Shown here one piece after another: positions 10,031 to 19,134 of a DNA stretch of 64,000 nt (positions within the stretch are counted from its first letter, which is position 1; every line of letters begins with the position of its first letter). The DNA comes from Psychrobacter sp. Ps6 (GTDB lineage: Bacteria; Pseudomonadota; Gammaproteobacteria; Pseudomonadales; Moraxellaceae): positions 185,502 through 249,501 of the forward strand of contig NZ_JADQAI010000005.1 in the NCBI RefSeq assembly GCF_022129235.1, given 5' to 3'. The notes beneath the pieces are model-generated. The model made no database searches. It saw nothing but the letters and a program-made list of their open reading frames with translations, and was not told where the DNA came from. The translations under genes were made by a program, and so were the position numbers.

Positions 10031-10738
10031 CTAAATCAATTCAACGGTACGCTCATCGCTTTCATCATAGTCGTACGCTACGGTTTCTTCGAAACTTTCG
10101 ACTTCGCTTTCACCTTTACTCTCGATGGCCTCTTGAGACTTAATATATTTAATTAACGCATCTATGGTGCCGACCTTTAGATTGTGAGTATCGGCGAATT
10201 TCATCAGATCATTTCTACGAGCCATTTCACCATCTTTGTTGATAATCTCTACAATAACCGCAGCAGGCTCCAAGCCAGCCAGTCTCGTTAAATCGCAACC
10301 TGCCTCCGTGTGACCAGCGCGTTCTAAAACACCGCCCTCTTTAGCCACTAATGGAAAAATATGACCTGGGGTTACGACGTCATCAAAGGTAACGTCTTGA
10401 GACACGGCAGTTCTGATGGTCTGAGCTCTGTCTGCCGTTGATATTCCGGTACTTACGCCTTTTGCTGCATCAATGGAAACAGTGAAATTCGTACTATAAG
10501 GTGCTTGGTTGTCTTTGCACATGAGGGATAAGTTTAGTTTCTCGCAACGCTCAGCAGTTAAGGTCAAACAAACCAAACCTCTGGCATGTGTAATCATAAA
10601 GTTAATATCATTAGGTTTGGCTAAAGTGGCTGCCATAATCAGGTCACCCTCATTTTCCCGATCCTCATCATCCATGATTATGACCATCTTGCCAGCTTTA
10701 ATATCTTCAATGATTTCTGGTATTGTATTGATATTCAT
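10031..10738 (-). CDS. ribB: RibB, 3,4-dihydroxy-2-butanone-4-phosphate synthase, embedded in the rut operon
   Basis: The start at 10738 (MNINTIPEIIEDIKAGK) is preferred over the ATG 12 bases upstream because GGTGGA lies just before it and RibB homologues begin here. Diagnostic motifs are MDDEDRENEGDLIMAA, the HARGLVC block, and the PGHIFPL...RAGHTEAGCDLTRLAG metal/substrate region. About 235 residues: the catalytic domain plus a short acidic tail, with no fused GTP cyclohydrolase II domain. It makes the four-carbon riboflavin precursor from ribulose 5-phosphate. Location among rut genes suggests flavin supply for the FMN/FADH-dependent RutA/RutF/RutE steps. A housekeeping copy presumably exists elsewhere. 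Confidence 0.92.
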   Translation of the reverse strand: MNINTIPEIIEDIKAGKMVIIMDDEDRENEGDLIMAATLAKPNDINFMITHARGLVCLTLTAERCEKLNLSLMCKDNQAPYSTNFTVSIDAAKGVSTGISTADRAQTIRTAVSQDVTFDDVVTPGHIFPLVAKEGGVLERAGHTEAGCDLTRLAGLEPAAVIVEIINKDGEMARRNDLMKFADTHNLKVGTIDALIKYIKSQEAIESKGESEVESFEETVAYDYDESDERTVELI

Positions 10739-10777
10739 AAAATCCACCATTTGTACTTATATTTGCTTTTGTATGTT

Positions 10778-10821
10778 GTTATGTAGAGCCTATTGTCAAT
10801 TAATCACATGCTCTACATAAC
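10778..10821 (-). repeat. Intercistronic 12-bp inverted repeat between mmsA and ribB
   Basis: GTTATGTAGAGC at 10778-10789 and its exact reverse complement at 10810-10821 flank 20 bases. In the minus-strand operon mRNA this forms a hairpin between mmsA and ribB. No T tract follows, so it is not an obvious terminator. The gap is too small, and lacks the conserved core, for an FMN riboswitch. Confidence 0.65.
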
Positions 10822-10847
10822 GTCCTACTTTTGATACGGCCGTATAG

Positions 10848-12347
10848 CTACTTCATAGAAATAGTGGTATTTACGCCTTCACTAGCATCCTCATCAAACC
10901 AGCGTGATATCACCGTTTTCGTCTGCGTATAAAACTGTACCGCTTGCTTACCATAAGGACCTAAGTCACCGAGCTTACTCGCTCTAGACCCTGTAAACGA
11001 AAACATCGGTAGCGGTACTGGAATCGGTAGGTTGATACCGACTTGTCCGACATCGATATCTTGTTGGAACTTATGTGCATGGGCGCCAGACTGGGTGAAA
11101 ATTGCGGTACCATTACCATTCGGATTGGTATTGATAATCTTAATGGCTTCCTCAAGCGTGTCGGCATACATAATGCATAAAACAGGACCAAAAATCTCTT
11201 CGGTATAACAGCTCATATCAGTGGTTACATTGTCCAAAATAGTGGGTCCAACAAAGTTGCCATTTTCATAACCTGCTACCTGACAACCACGACCATCTAA
11301 TCTGAGAGTTGCCCCTTCGTCTATGCCCGCTTGGATTAAGCGCTCGACACGGGCTTTGGCTTGCTTAGATATTAAGGGACCTAAGTCTTTGTCATCCTTG
11401 CCAGCAGACACTACTAGCTGTGCTGATTTTTCTACAATTTCATCAACCCACTGTTTAGATTCTCCAACCAATACCACGACAGACAGTGCCATGCATCGCT
11501 GACCTGCTGCACCAAATGCTGCGCCTGCTAATTGATTCAGACTTTGTTCTTTATTGGCATCAGGCATGATAACGGCATGGTTTTTCGCACCCATCATACA
11601 TTGCACACGTTTGCCAGCCTGACCCGCACGATCATAAACATGCTTGCCCACTGCCGTTGAACCAACAAAAGATATCGCTTTTATATCAGGGTGATCGCAC
11701 AGCGCATCCACTGTGTCTTTACCACCATGAACCACATTTAATACTCCTTTTGGTATACCTGCCTCAAGCGCCAACTCGACCAATCTCATGGTAACGATAG
11801 GGTTTTGTTCAGAGGGCTTTAAGATGAACGTGTTGCCTGTGGCGATGGCCATTGGAAACATCCATAGCGGTATCATGGCAGGAAAGTTAAAGGGAGTAAT
11901 ACCTGCACAGACACCTATTGGCTGTTGAACGGTATACATATCAACACTACTGGCGACGTTTTCAATGTAGCCACCTTGTTGCAAGTTACCGATACCTGAT
12001 GCGTGCTCTACGACCTCAAGACCTCTAAATACATCACCTCTAGCGTCTGCCAGTGTCTTACCTTGTTCTTCAGTCAGTAGCGCCGCTAACTCATCCATGT
12101 TTTCACGTATCAGTTGTTGATACTTTAGAAAAACACGCGCTCGTTTACTGATGGGTGTGACACGCCAACTCTGAAAGGCCTCAGATGCCGTTTTGATGGC
12201 TTGCTCGATTTCCTCAGGTGTTGACTGTGGTACCTTAGCGATCACTTCTTGCGTGGCTGGATTGGTGATATCAATCCATTCTGTGGTCGTTGATTCGGTA
12301 AATTCGCCATTGATCAATTGTTGTACGCTGCGTGGTTCTGTATTCAT
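10848..12347 (-). CDS. mmsA: CoA-acylating (methyl)malonate-semialdehyde dehydrogenase
   Basis: 499 residues, the usual length. Aldehyde dehydrogenase features: [23 protein letters not shown] near residue 150 (typical of the MMSDH branch), [12 protein letters not shown] for NAD binding near 228, and the catalytic Cys285 in GQRCMAL; Arg-containing KPSEQNP follows the family. The enzyme oxidatively decarboxylates methylmalonate semialdehyde to propionyl-CoA and malonate semialdehyde to acetyl-CoA. Placed after rutG in the rut operon, it would channel uracil- and thymine-derived semialdehydes to CoA thioesters. A clear AAGGAA ribosome site precedes the ATG. Confidence 0.93.
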   Translation of the reverse strand: MNTEPRSVQQLINGEFTESTTTEWIDITNPATQEVIAKVPQSTPEEIEQAIKTASEAFQSWRVTPISKRARVFLKYQQLIRENMDELAALLTEEQGKTLADARGDVFRGLEVVEHASGIGNLQQGGYIENVASSVDMYTVQQPIGVCAGITPFNFPAMIPLWMFPMAIATGNTFILKPSEQNPIVTMRLVELALEAGIPKGVLNVVHGGKDTVDALCDHPDIKAISFVGSTAVGKHVYDRAGQAGKRVQCMMGAKNHAVIMPDANKEQSLNQLAGAAFGAAGQRCMALSVVVLVGESKQWVDEIVEKSAQLVVSAGKDDKDLGPLISKQAKARVERLIQAGIDEGATLRLDGRGCQVAGYENGNFVGPTILDNVTTDMSCYTEEIFGPVLCIMYADTLEEAIKIINTNPNGNGTAIFTQSGAHAHKFQQDIDVGQVGINLPIPVPLPMFSFTGSRASKLGDLGPYGKQAVQFYTQTKTVISRWFDEDASEGVNTTISMK

Positions 12348-12387
12348 GACACGATTCCTTAAGGTGATATCAAATAGGGATTTAAAT

Positions 12388-13746
12388 TTATGGATTGAGT
12401 TTTAAGAGCGGCTCTGATGTAGCGATTTCTCTCTCAGTGGTCACGCTCACCTCTTTTTGTTTGTTTTTAAAATTGAAAGCGAGGTTCATAAGAATGGCTA
12501 AAAACGTAGCAGTACCGATGCCGCCCAAATCAAAGCCGGCAATGTTTAGTGAATAGTTGCCAGTGCCTAGGATTACTGGAACGGCGGCTACCAACATGTT
12601 GCCATTCTTACTGAAATCAATTTTTGCATTCATCCAAATACGCGCACCAGCGATGGTAATCAAACCAAAGACAACGATTGAAGCTCCGGTCAAAATAGGC
12701 ACAGGAATGGTACTGACTAAGGTTCCAAACTTAGGGGACAAACCCAATAAGATTGCAAAAACACCTGCTATGACAAAGACGACGGTAGAGTAAATTTTGG
12801 TCGCTGCCATCACGCCGATATTTTCTGCATAGGTCGTCATACCAGTGCCGCCTACCGAAGCCGAAAGCGTAGTGCAAAGGCCGTCAGCGAAGAATGCTCT
12901 ACCCATATAAGGTGAGATACTTTTGCCAGTCATGGCTTCTACTGCTTTGAAATGCCCAAGGTTTTCAGCGATTAAGATGATAAAGACAGGTGCAATGACT
13001 AATATGGCACTGGTCTCAAAGACGGGGGAATAAAGGGTTGGCATACCAAACCAAGCAGCATTTGCAATTGGAGCAAAATCAATAGGCTTACCCATGCCTA
13101 AGACATTGGTTAATAGGAAATAAATAAAATAGGCAGCGACTAGACCTATTAACAATAACAAGCGTCTGACCATACCTTTAGTAAATACGGCGACTGAACA
13201 AATACACAATACGGTGACCAACGCCATCCAAGAGTCAAAGCTACTACCGATGACGCTTTGTATGGTGACAGGTGCTAAGTTCAACCCAATAATCATGACG
13301 ATGGACCCAGTGACCACAGGTGGCATCAGGTTCTCAATCCACCCTGCACCTGTCTTCATCACCAGTAGACCCATCAATGCGTATAAAATCCCGCAGACCA
13401 CGGTACCGCCAAGCGCAATGCCGATATTTGGATTGATACCTGTGCCGCTATATCCTGTCACTGCTGCGACCGCCCCGATAAAGGCAAAGCTGGAGCCTAG
13501 ATAACTTGGTACGTGACCGCCAGTAATAAGAAAGAAAAGTATCGTGCCTATACCAGTGATAAGCATCGTTAAGCTAGGATCGAATCCCATCAATAACGGG
13601 GCTAAGATTGTCGCACCGAACATGGCGAATGAGTGCTGTGCGCCTAACACCACGCTTTTACCCATTGGTAAGTATTCATTGATACCTACCGGTGTCATTT
13701 CTAGATTTCCAGTGTAGGGACGCCATTTAACAAACCATTTATCCAT
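12388..13746 (-). CDS. rutG: RutG, uracil/pyrimidine permease (NCS2 family)
   Basis: Start chosen at 13746 ([11 protein letters not shown]) because AAGGA sits 8 bases upstream; a GTG 33 bases earlier lacks support. About 452 residues with roughly a dozen hydrophobic segments. NCS2 hallmarks include [21 protein letters not shown] near the N-terminus, the [20 protein letters not shown] substrate segment, [16 protein letters not shown] with the conserved Glu-Asn, and [20 protein letters not shown]. It imports uracil across the inner membrane and is most like E. coli RutG and UraA. It lies between rutF and mmsA. Confidence 0.93.
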   Translation of the reverse strand: MDKWFVKWRPYTGNLEMTPVGINEYLPMGKSVVLGAQHSFAMFGATILAPLLMGFDPSLTMLITGIGTILFFLITGGHVPSYLGSSFAFIGAVAAVTGYSGTGINPNIGIALGGTVVCGILYALMGLLVMKTGAGWIENLMPPVVTGSIVMIIGLNLAPVTIQSVIGSSFDSWMALVTVLCICSVAVFTKGMVRRLLLLIGLVAAYFIYFLLTNVLGMGKPIDFAPIANAAWFGMPTLYSPVFETSAILVIAPVFIILIAENLGHFKAVEAMTGKSISPYMGRAFFADGLCTTLSASVGGTGMTTYAENIGVMAATKIYSTVVFVIAGVFAILLGLSPKFGTLVSTIPVPILTGASIVVFGLITIAGARIWMNAKIDFSKNGNMLVAAVPVILGTGNYSLNIAGFDLGGIGTATFLAILMNLAFNFKNKQKEVSVTTEREIATSEPLLKLNP

Positions 13747-13788
13747 TTTAAATATCCTTAAAAAGTAGAGGGATGACACTTAGTACAC

Positions 13789-14370
13789 TTAATTCGTGCA
13801 CTTACTCAATTGATGGTAGCCTCGATTGAAATAGATGAGACTTTCACAATCAGGCTTGTGTTTGATATCCAATACTTCACAAATAAGAATATCGTGGGTT
13901 CCTACCGAGCTAATAAGCTTAATCTTGCAATCAAAAGAGATACTGGCATCTTCTAATACAGGCGATCCGGTTGACAGCGTGGACCAATTGCCTTGCTCAA
14001 ATCTTTCTTCTAATGCCTTTTTGCCGCCAAACACACCGCTTAAATCTTGGTGTTCAAGACCAAGTGTGTTGACGCATAGCACCATATTTTCTTTAAAAAA
14101 TTTGTATACAGACGCGCTTCGGTTTAGACACACTAATAGGGTTGGCGGTTCGTCAGTGACACTGCACACCGCTGAGGCGGTAAACCCTGCCCGCCCTGCT
14201 GGACCTTCAGTGGTAATAATGTTCACGGCAGCCGCCAGCTTGCTCATCGCATCTCTAAAAGACTGCTGCATGTCGGTTAAGTTTCCTGCCGTAGAGGTGA
14301 ATGATTCTTTAGACTTATGTTTCATTAATGAGGATTGCGTTGCTTGGCTTTCTTTAATTACTGTATTCAT
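13789..14370 (-). CDS. rutF: RutF, NADH:flavin reductase partner of RutA
   Basis: 193 residues. The flavin-reductase-like domain starts near residue 34 with [51 protein letters not shown] (conserved [20 protein letters not shown] pattern), then [17 protein letters not shown] and a C-terminal YFNRGYHQL. It supplies reduced FMN for the RutA oxygenase. The N-terminal 33-residue Ser/Thr/Lys-rich extension exceeds the usual family length (about 164) and may be dispensable, or the true start may be the later Met at residue 34. It precedes rutG by 42 bases. Confidence 0.9.
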   Translation of the reverse strand: MNTVIKESQATQSSLMKHKSKESFTSTAGNLTDMQQSFRDAMSKLAAAVNIITTEGPAGRAGFTASAVCSVTDEPPTLLVCLNRSASVYKFFKENMVLCVNTLGLEHQDLSGVFGGKKALEERFEQGNWSTLSTGSPVLEDASISFDCKIKLISSVGTHDILICEVLDIKHKPDCESLIYFNRGYHQLSKCTN

Positions 14371-14507
14371 CTGTCATTTCCTTTTAAACAATATTCCGCC
14401 ACATGTGTAGTCAACTAAAGCGCCCTACTACAGTCCAATGCAATGCTAGAGGGTTCGATGTCAGGTAACTTTAAATTCACTAACTGCAGTTATTTTTAAG
14501 TAGGTTT

Positions 14508-14891
14508 TCATCCGATGTGCGCTATGGACGCGATTTCGACGAGGGCGTCTGGTTTTACCAATCCACATTGGATACAAAATCTTGCTGGCTTTTCATTGGG
14601 GAAGAACTCTGCATAGACTTGATTGACCGCATCATAATCTGCCCAGTCTTTTACAAAGATTGAATTAAACGTCACATCATCCATATCGCCGCCAGCGGTT
14701 TGAATAACGTTTTGAATCGTTGTTAATACATGGCGAGTTTGCGCGGCGGCATCACCCACATGTACGACATCGTTGTTTTCATCAAAGGGCAAGGTGCCCG
14801 AGACATAAACGATGTTGTCGGCCTTAGTCGCTGGGACATAGGGAGCTAACGGTTTGCTAGTACCTTCAGGGATAATCACTTGTTTAGACAT
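14508..14891 (-). CDS. rutC: RutC, 3-aminoacrylate deaminase-type Rid protein
   Basis: 127 residues, the family length. Clear YjgF/YER057c/UK114 (Rid) domain: [24 protein letters not shown] at the start, the conserved Arg in [25 protein letters not shown] at the C-terminus. RutC accelerates hydrolysis of 3-aminoacrylate to malonic semialdehyde. A region of about 140 bases separates it from rutF; it follows rutB by 71 bases in operon order. Confidence 0.95.
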   Translation of the reverse strand: MSKQVIIPEGTSKPLAPYVPATKADNIVYVSGTLPFDENNDVVHVGDAAAQTRHVLTTIQNVIQTAGGDMDDVTFNSIFVKDWADYDAVNQVYAEFFPNEKPARFCIQCGLVKPDALVEIASIAHIG

Positions 14892-14962
14892 ATCTACATT
14901 CCTATTTAAGTTAAGTATGAAGCGCTTGGTTTAGGCTCCTAAAAAGCCAGATATCGAAAAGA

Positions 14963-15682
14963 TTAAGTATCCAAAAAGCACTGCTGCATGCTGGCAACAT
15001 CAGACACCCAACCAAAAAAGGTTTTTACGTTATATAGTGTGGCCTCATGAGCTTCTACTGGCCCTGCTTGATAACAAGCGTCATCTAATAACACCCCAAA
15101 ATACTCAAGAAAAAACCCATCTCGAAGCGTCGATTCAACACAGACGTTGGTCGCGATACCAGTGAACAATAGATTACGTATGCCTCGTGACCGCAATACG
15201 CTATCGAAGTTGGTATTCGCGAAGCCGCTATAACGAGGCTTATCTATAACGATGTCGTGAGGCGCAGGGCTAAGCTCGTCGACCAACTCATAATCCCAGC
15301 CGCCTTTTGCCAATAGCGTTCCCTCAATTTCAGGATTCTTACGCATGGTTTTTAAGGCATTTGATTTGTGATAATTGGGCGACCCACTACCACCAGCCTC
15401 TACATATTTGTTGTCCCAACCATTTCTAAAATAGATAACTTGTATGCCAGATTGATGCGCAATATCCACGGCTTGCTTTATCTTATCGATGACGGGTTTG
15501 GTCGCTGTGACATCGAACCCAGCCAAATCTAGATAACCACCTTGGCTGGCATACGCGTTTTGCATGTCCACGACGATCAATGCCGTCTGGGATGGATCTA
15601 ACTTGATAGGTTCAGGCAACGACTCTAAAACAGGAGAAGATTCCTTGGTAAAATCTGCACAAATAGTATTAACCGAATTCAT
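14963..15682 (-). CDS. rutB: RutB, peroxyureidoacrylate/ureidoacrylate amidohydrolase
   Basis: 239 residues of the isochorismatase-like cysteine hydrolase fold. The catalytic triad is visible: Asp39 in [11 protein letters not shown], Lys148 in [17 protein letters not shown], and Cys181 in [18 protein letters not shown]. It cleaves carbamate from the ring-opened product of RutA. Ribosome site AGGAG lies five bases before the ATG. It is the second gene, 14 bases downstream of rutA. Confidence 0.95.
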   Translation of the reverse strand: MNSVNTICADFTKESSPVLESLPEPIKLDPSQTALIVVDMQNAYASQGGYLDLAGFDVTATKPVIDKIKQAVDIAHQSGIQVIYFRNGWDNKYVEAGGSGSPNYHKSNALKTMRKNPEIEGTLLAKGGWDYELVDELSPAPHDIVIDKPRYSGFANTNFDSVLRSRGIRNLLFTGIATNVCVESTLRDGFFLEYFGVLLDDACYQAGPVEAHEATLYNVKTFFGWVSDVASMQQCFLDT

Positions 15683-15696
15683 ATCTGCTCCTTTTA

Positions 15697-16800
15697 TTAG
15701 GCTTCGCTCATGGCTTTGCTGGCCACTGGGGTATCAACATTGATACGGCTTTTCATCAAAGGTTGAATCTTGCTGCCAAAATCTTCTACGCCTTGCACGA
15801 AATCATCAAAGGTCAATAAGACGCCATCCGTACCTTGTACTTCAGCGATTTCGTCTAACATGCTGGCAACATTTTCAAAAGAACCGACCAGCGTACCCAT
15901 ATTGATATTGACTGGTGAAACGCTTGAGGCCATATGACGGATGTTAGTATCTTTGCCTGAGGTTTTGTCCTTACCACCTTGCGACTGCAACCAATCAATG
16001 GCTTCAAAGTCCGCACCATCATTGTATGATTGCCATTTTTCCTGCGCTTTTTCATCAGTCTCATCTGCAATGACCATAAAGAGGACATAAGTGGGAACAT
16101 TGCGGCCCGTCTGATCTGTATGTACTTTTAAGCGGTCATTAATACCAGCGTAGGCAGTTGGCGTGTTTAGCCCTTTACCAAAGACAAAGTTATAGTCAGC
16201 GTATTTTGCAGAGAACGCCAAGCCTGTATCTGATTGACCCGCACAGATAATTTTCATATCCGCTTGTGGAATAGGCTTCACCTGACAATCATTCATCTGA
16301 AAGAACTCACCTTTCAAATCAGATTGACCTGTCGCCCACAGATCTCTTAGGATTTGGACATATTCAGATAAATACTCATAGCGCTTACCAAAATAATCGT
16401 CGCCTGGCCACATGCCCATCTGTCCGTATTCTGCTTCTTGCCAGCCAGTCACGACATTCAATCCAAAGCGTCCGTTCGAAATACTATCAAGCGTCGATGC
16501 CATTCTCGCTACGATTGCGGGCGGCATCACTAACGTTGCTGACGTGGCATAGATTTTTATTTTGGACGTGACTGCCGCGAGTCCTGCCATCAAAGTAAAG
16601 CTTTCGAGGTTATAATCCCAAAACTCAGTCTCACCGCCAAAACCGCGCAGCTTGATCATTGAGAGCGCAAAATCAAAACCGTAATGCTCAGCACGTTGTA
16701 CAATTTGCTTATTGAGCTCAAATGTCGGCTTGTACTGCGGCGCGTTTTTTGAGATTAACCAACCATTGTTACCAATCGGACAAAAAATTCCTATTTCCAT
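15697..16800 (-). CDS. rutA: RutA, flavin-dependent pyrimidine oxygenase
   Basis: 367 residues with a bacterial luciferase-like TIM barrel. It opens [34 protein letters not shown], as in RutA; further motifs are [56 protein letters not shown] and [13 protein letters not shown]. The enzyme uses reduced FMN from RutF and O2 to open the uracil ring between N3 and C4. It is the first gene of the operon; a RutR-like operator lies 146 bases upstream of its start. AGGTG precedes the ATG. Confidence 0.96.
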   Translation of the reverse strand: MEIGIFCPIGNNGWLISKNAPQYKPTFELNKQIVQRAEHYGFDFALSMIKLRGFGGETEFWDYNLESFTLMAGLAAVTSKIKIYATSATLVMPPAIVARMASTLDSISNGRFGLNVVTGWQEAEYGQMGMWPGDDYFGKRYEYLSEYVQILRDLWATGQSDLKGEFFQMNDCQVKPIPQADMKIICAGQSDTGLAFSAKYADYNFVFGKGLNTPTAYAGINDRLKVHTDQTGRNVPTYVLFMVIADETDEKAQEKWQSYNDGADFEAIDWLQSQGGKDKTSGKDTNIRHMASSVSPVNINMGTLVGSFENVASMLDEIAEVQGTDGVLLTFDDFVQGVEDFGSKIQPLMKSRINVDTPVASKAMSEA

Positions 16801-16945
16801 GAGGTCACCTATAGATTTTGAGAAGAGAAGAAGAAAGCTATAAAAGAAATGAAAATTCTTTTACGTTTTTATCGAAGCAAAACCCATGCCATATTTTTTT
16901 ATTTATATTTATCAATAACTTATATAATTTTTACCCTAAATTTTT

Positions 16946-16961
16946 TAGACCATATGGTTTA
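16946..16961. promoter_or_regulatory. Probable RutR operator
   Basis: TAGACCATATGGTTTA matches the E. coli RutR box TTGACCANNTGGTCAA at 11 of its 14 defined positions, including the central ACCA-NN-TGGT. It lies in the divergent rutA-rutR region. RutR binds uracil/thymine, which releases it from such sites. A half site, TTGGTCAA, also occurs at 17166-17173. Confidence 0.7.
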
Positions 16962-16978
16962 AAAAAATGCATAACAAT

Positions 16979-17025
16979 AGTGCGGACTGTTATAAAACAG
17001 TGCGGTTTGTTATAAAATAGTGCAG
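16979..17025. repeat. 20-bp direct repeats upstream of rutR
   Basis: AGTGCGG(A/T)(C/T)TGTTATAAAA(C/T) occurs at 16979 and 16999, with the start of a third copy (AGTGCAG) at 17019; the period is exactly 20 bases, close to two helical turns. It sits just right of the RutR-like operator inside the rutA-rutR intergenic region (16801-17271), which holds no other gene that I can support. Confidence 0.75.
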
Positions 17026-17271
17026 AAACACTTGAAAAAGGAATTTTGGTAGTAATCTGAACAGAATGAGTGAAATCAGTGGTAAAAAGGACGCTGGTAA
17101 GGATTATCGCTACGATTAGTAATCTATAGACTAATAAGGTTTTGGTGGCTGCTGAGCGAGCAATATTGGTCAACAAATGGCGCTTGTAATTGATTGCTTT
17201 GACCCTTTTTAAATTGAATCAACGATCATCTAAAATTAGGTTTACACGACTTTATAATGAAGGACATGACA

Positions 17272-17907
17272 GTGAAAGACAGCGTGCTAAGAGAAGAGGC
17301 AGAAACGAGTTCAAAAGTACTAAAGAAAAAAGCACATATCATCAAAGCTGCATTGATCGTCTTTTCACAAGAAGGACTAAATGGGGCACGAATGGAGAGG
17401 ATTGCTGAAGAGGCTGATATTTCTAAATCGAATATATTTTATTACTTCGACAGTAAAGAGGTCCTGTATATTGCGGCTTTGGAAGCGGTGCTGAGTGAGT
17501 GGTTGTCTCCTTTGAGTAATATCGACATCAACCAAGATCCAAGAAATGCACTCAAAACTTACATCGAAGAAAAATACAAGATTTCAAAGAAATCACCTGC
17601 AGCGTCGAGACTGTATGCATTAGAGATCATGCAAGGAGCACCTCACTTAATGGGGGTGCTGAAGGGACCTTTAAGATATTTGGTGCGAGAAAAGGTGGCA
17701 GTGATTGACGGGTGGATTGCGGACAATAAGATTAAGTCCGTTTCTGCGATCCATTTAATTTTCCATATTTGGGCAGTCACTCAGCACTACTCTGACTTTT
17801 CTACGCAAACTGAAGCTATTTGTAATCATAGTTTAAGAAATAAGAAATTCGCTAATGATGCATTAAACACTAGCATTCAACTTCTTGTAGATAGTTTGAT
17901 TATATAA
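17272..17907 (+). CDS. rutR: RutR, TetR-family repressor of the rut operon
   Basis: A GTG start at 17272 is preferred: AAGGA ends seven bases before it, whereas ATGs at 17257 and 17266 overlap or abut that site. About 211 residues. The N-terminal TetR helix-turn-helix reads AALIVFSQEGLNGARMERIAEEADISKSNIFYYFDSKEVLY. The ligand domain carries the RutR-like signature SRLYALEIMQGAPHL and HLIFHIWAVTQHYSDFSTQ. It is divergent from rutA, which fits a uracil-responsive local regulator. GTG start choice is an inference; the family call is firm. Confidence 0.88.
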   Translation: MKDSVLREEAETSSKVLKKKAHIIKAALIVFSQEGLNGARMERIAEEADISKSNIFYYFDSKEVLYIAALEAVLSEWLSPLSNIDINQDPRNALKTYIEEKYKISKKSPAASRLYALEIMQGAPHLMGVLKGPLRYLVREKVAVIDGWIADNKIKSVSAIHLIFHIWAVTQHYSDFSTQTEAICNHSLRNKKFANDALNTSIQLLVDSLII

Positions 17908-17910
17908 TTT

Positions 17911-18216
17911 GATATTGGTATCGATGTCTTGCATCTCTATACTGCCTTTGCTGACATAGTTATTGAGTCCTGTTTATAACGCAGAGTCAGTCTTGGTAAT
18001 TGCTCCGCCTATGAATATGGTTTTGCCGCCAGCGGTAAGATCAAAGCCATCATAGCCTGTGAAGATACCTGACTTTTCGCCGACTGCTTGATAGTCTGCA
18101 TTTAAGTCAGTTTTACCACCATTGACCGAAAAACTAGAGCGTGCGCCACCGCCTACTATGTCGATATCAGCATTAAAGCCCATGTTCTTCTGTTTGCTGT
18201 CGTAGGTAGCGGTGTC
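17911..18216 (-). pseudogene. CdiA/filamentous haemagglutinin fragment
   Basis: A stop-free stretch from 18216 reads DTATYDSKQKNMGFNADIDI, then VNGGKTDLNADYQAVGEKSGIFTG and GFDLTAGGKTIFIGGAITKTDSAL. These match the pre-toxin region of CdiA-type exoproteins (nadY..V.eqSGi.aG..Gfdi.v...T...Ga.I). An in-frame TAA follows DSAL, and the same frame continues TGLNNYVSKGSIEMQDIDTNI, again CdiA-like, until it meets the 3' end of rutR. There is no signal peptide, TPS domain or repeat region, so this is a relic. Confidence 0.7.
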
Positions 18217-18233
18217 TTAGTTTGAGATAATAA

Positions 18234-18266
18234 AAAAGCTACGATACATAACGCATTGTAGCTTTT
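18234..18266 (-). terminator. Terminator after the YezG-like immunity gene
   Basis: AAAAGCTACGAT and ATTGTAGCTTTT pair (one G-T) around nine bases; the minus-strand side is T-rich. It lies 26 bases past the stop of the gene at 18292. Confidence 0.65.
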
Positions 18267-18291
18267 GATTACTATTCAGAACTTTAGATCC

Positions 18292-18681
18292 TCACTTTAA
18301 AAAATTTTGATTAATCTCTTCTCCTGTGATGACATCATCTGTTTCTTCATAGTCTTCAGGTTTATCATAATCATATTCAATTTCAAATTTCCCATTAGGA
18401 TAGAGGGTAAACGTTAATCCCCATATTCTGTCACCCGTAAGATTATAGATGTATTCTTTTAGATACATTGCAGCATCGTGTTCTGATAGTAAAATACCAT
18501 TTGACAATTCTCTATATTCTTCAACAACCTTTTCGCTAGAATAGATGGTTTTTTCAGAACGTGACATTTTGTTAAAAATCTTAGTATTTAACACTAGTTT
18601 GTCCCACATGTCGTCGCCAGCATGTTCTAAAAGTGCTTTCGCTAAGATATGGTATGCCTCATCTTCATTAGATATAATCAT
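18292..18681 (-). CDS. YezG-like (DUF600-type) immunity protein
   Basis: 129 residues, acidic, no signal peptide. The C-terminal half WGLTFTLYPNGKFEIEYDYDKPEDYEETDDVITGEEINQNF resembles YezG-family immunity proteins that accompany Endonuclease_NS_2-type polymorphic toxins. The gene lies 12 bases after a truncated toxin tail of that very type, in the same direction, which supports the call. It would neutralise a nuclease toxin in the cytoplasm. The frame is intact and a terminator follows, so it may still be expressed as an orphan immunity gene. Confidence 0.65.
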   Translation of the reverse strand: MIISNEDEAYHILAKALLEHAGDDMWDKLVLNTKIFNKMSRSEKTIYSSEKVVEEYRELSNGILLSEHDAAMYLKEYIYNLTGDRIWGLTFTLYPNGKFEIEYDYDKPEDYEETDDVITGEEINQNFLK

Positions 18682-18693
18682 TTAAAGACTCCT

Positions 18694-18906
18694 TCACTGC
18701 TCAAAAATATAAGGTGATTTTGCCTTTCCATCTACTTTAATATTAACGATGAATTTGCTTGGTCTACTTGAACTAGAGTTAGCATAGTCTACATCCATCT
18801 TCATTGATACAGATTTACCTGCTTTTAATTGATCCCTTACTTCATTTTCCATTCCCTTCCAACTACCTCTATTCAAGGTTCTTGGCCATTCATGCCGATC
18901 CTTCAA
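18694..18906 (-). pseudogene. C-terminal fragment of a DNA/RNA non-specific endonuclease toxin
   Basis: The frame reads EWPRTLNRGSWKGMENEVRDQL, KAGKSVSMKMDVDYANSSSS and RPSKFIVNIKVDGKAKSPYIF. This matches the end of Endonuclease_NS_2 domains (N-R-G-x-[YW]-K-x-M-E-N, then a G-K-x-V-x-[MV] strand, R-P-S, and V-D-G-K). The catalytic DRGH part that should lie upstream is missing: the frame meets a stop about 40 bases upstream, and a Fur box of the next operon begins there. No ATG exists; only a TTG. Likely an inactive toxin remnant. Confidence 0.65.
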
Positions 18907-18908
18907 AT

Positions 18909-18927
18909 AAAAATGAAAATCATTTGC
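18909..18927. promoter_or_regulatory. Putative Fur box upstream of the fhuD-fhuB genes
   Basis: AAAAATGAAAATCATTTGC matches 14 of 19 positions of the Fur consensus GATAATGATAATCATTATC, with the ATCATT core intact. It lies about 210 bases upstream of the siderophore-binding lipoprotein gene, consistent with iron repression. Confidence 0.6.
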
Positions 18928-19134
18928 ATTTTCGAGTGATTTTTATTTAGAATGCTTCATTTACTTTAGACGGCTCAGTATGATGCACATGAACAATTTG
19001 GGCGTGACACAAGGTCATCTTCGTCATATAGATAATGTCTCAAACACCATACAAAAACAGATTTTACATTCCATATTTTGGGTAAGCGCGACGATGCGTA
19101 CTCACCCTGATGTTAGTCAACAAGTAGCCGTTAT

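Noticed and set aside
10739..10847. FMN riboswitch ahead of ribB
   Set aside because: The gap is about 110 bases and lacks the conserved RFN core; only a simple hairpin is seen.
13835..14410. 191-codon plus-strand frame opposite rutF
   Set aside because: Exactly antisense to a clear RutF; Ser/Thr/Leu-rich composition of a shadow frame.
17253..17258. TATAAT overlapping the first ATG of rutR as its -10 box
   Set aside because: Transcription would start inside the ribosome site, and there is no -35 at the right distance.
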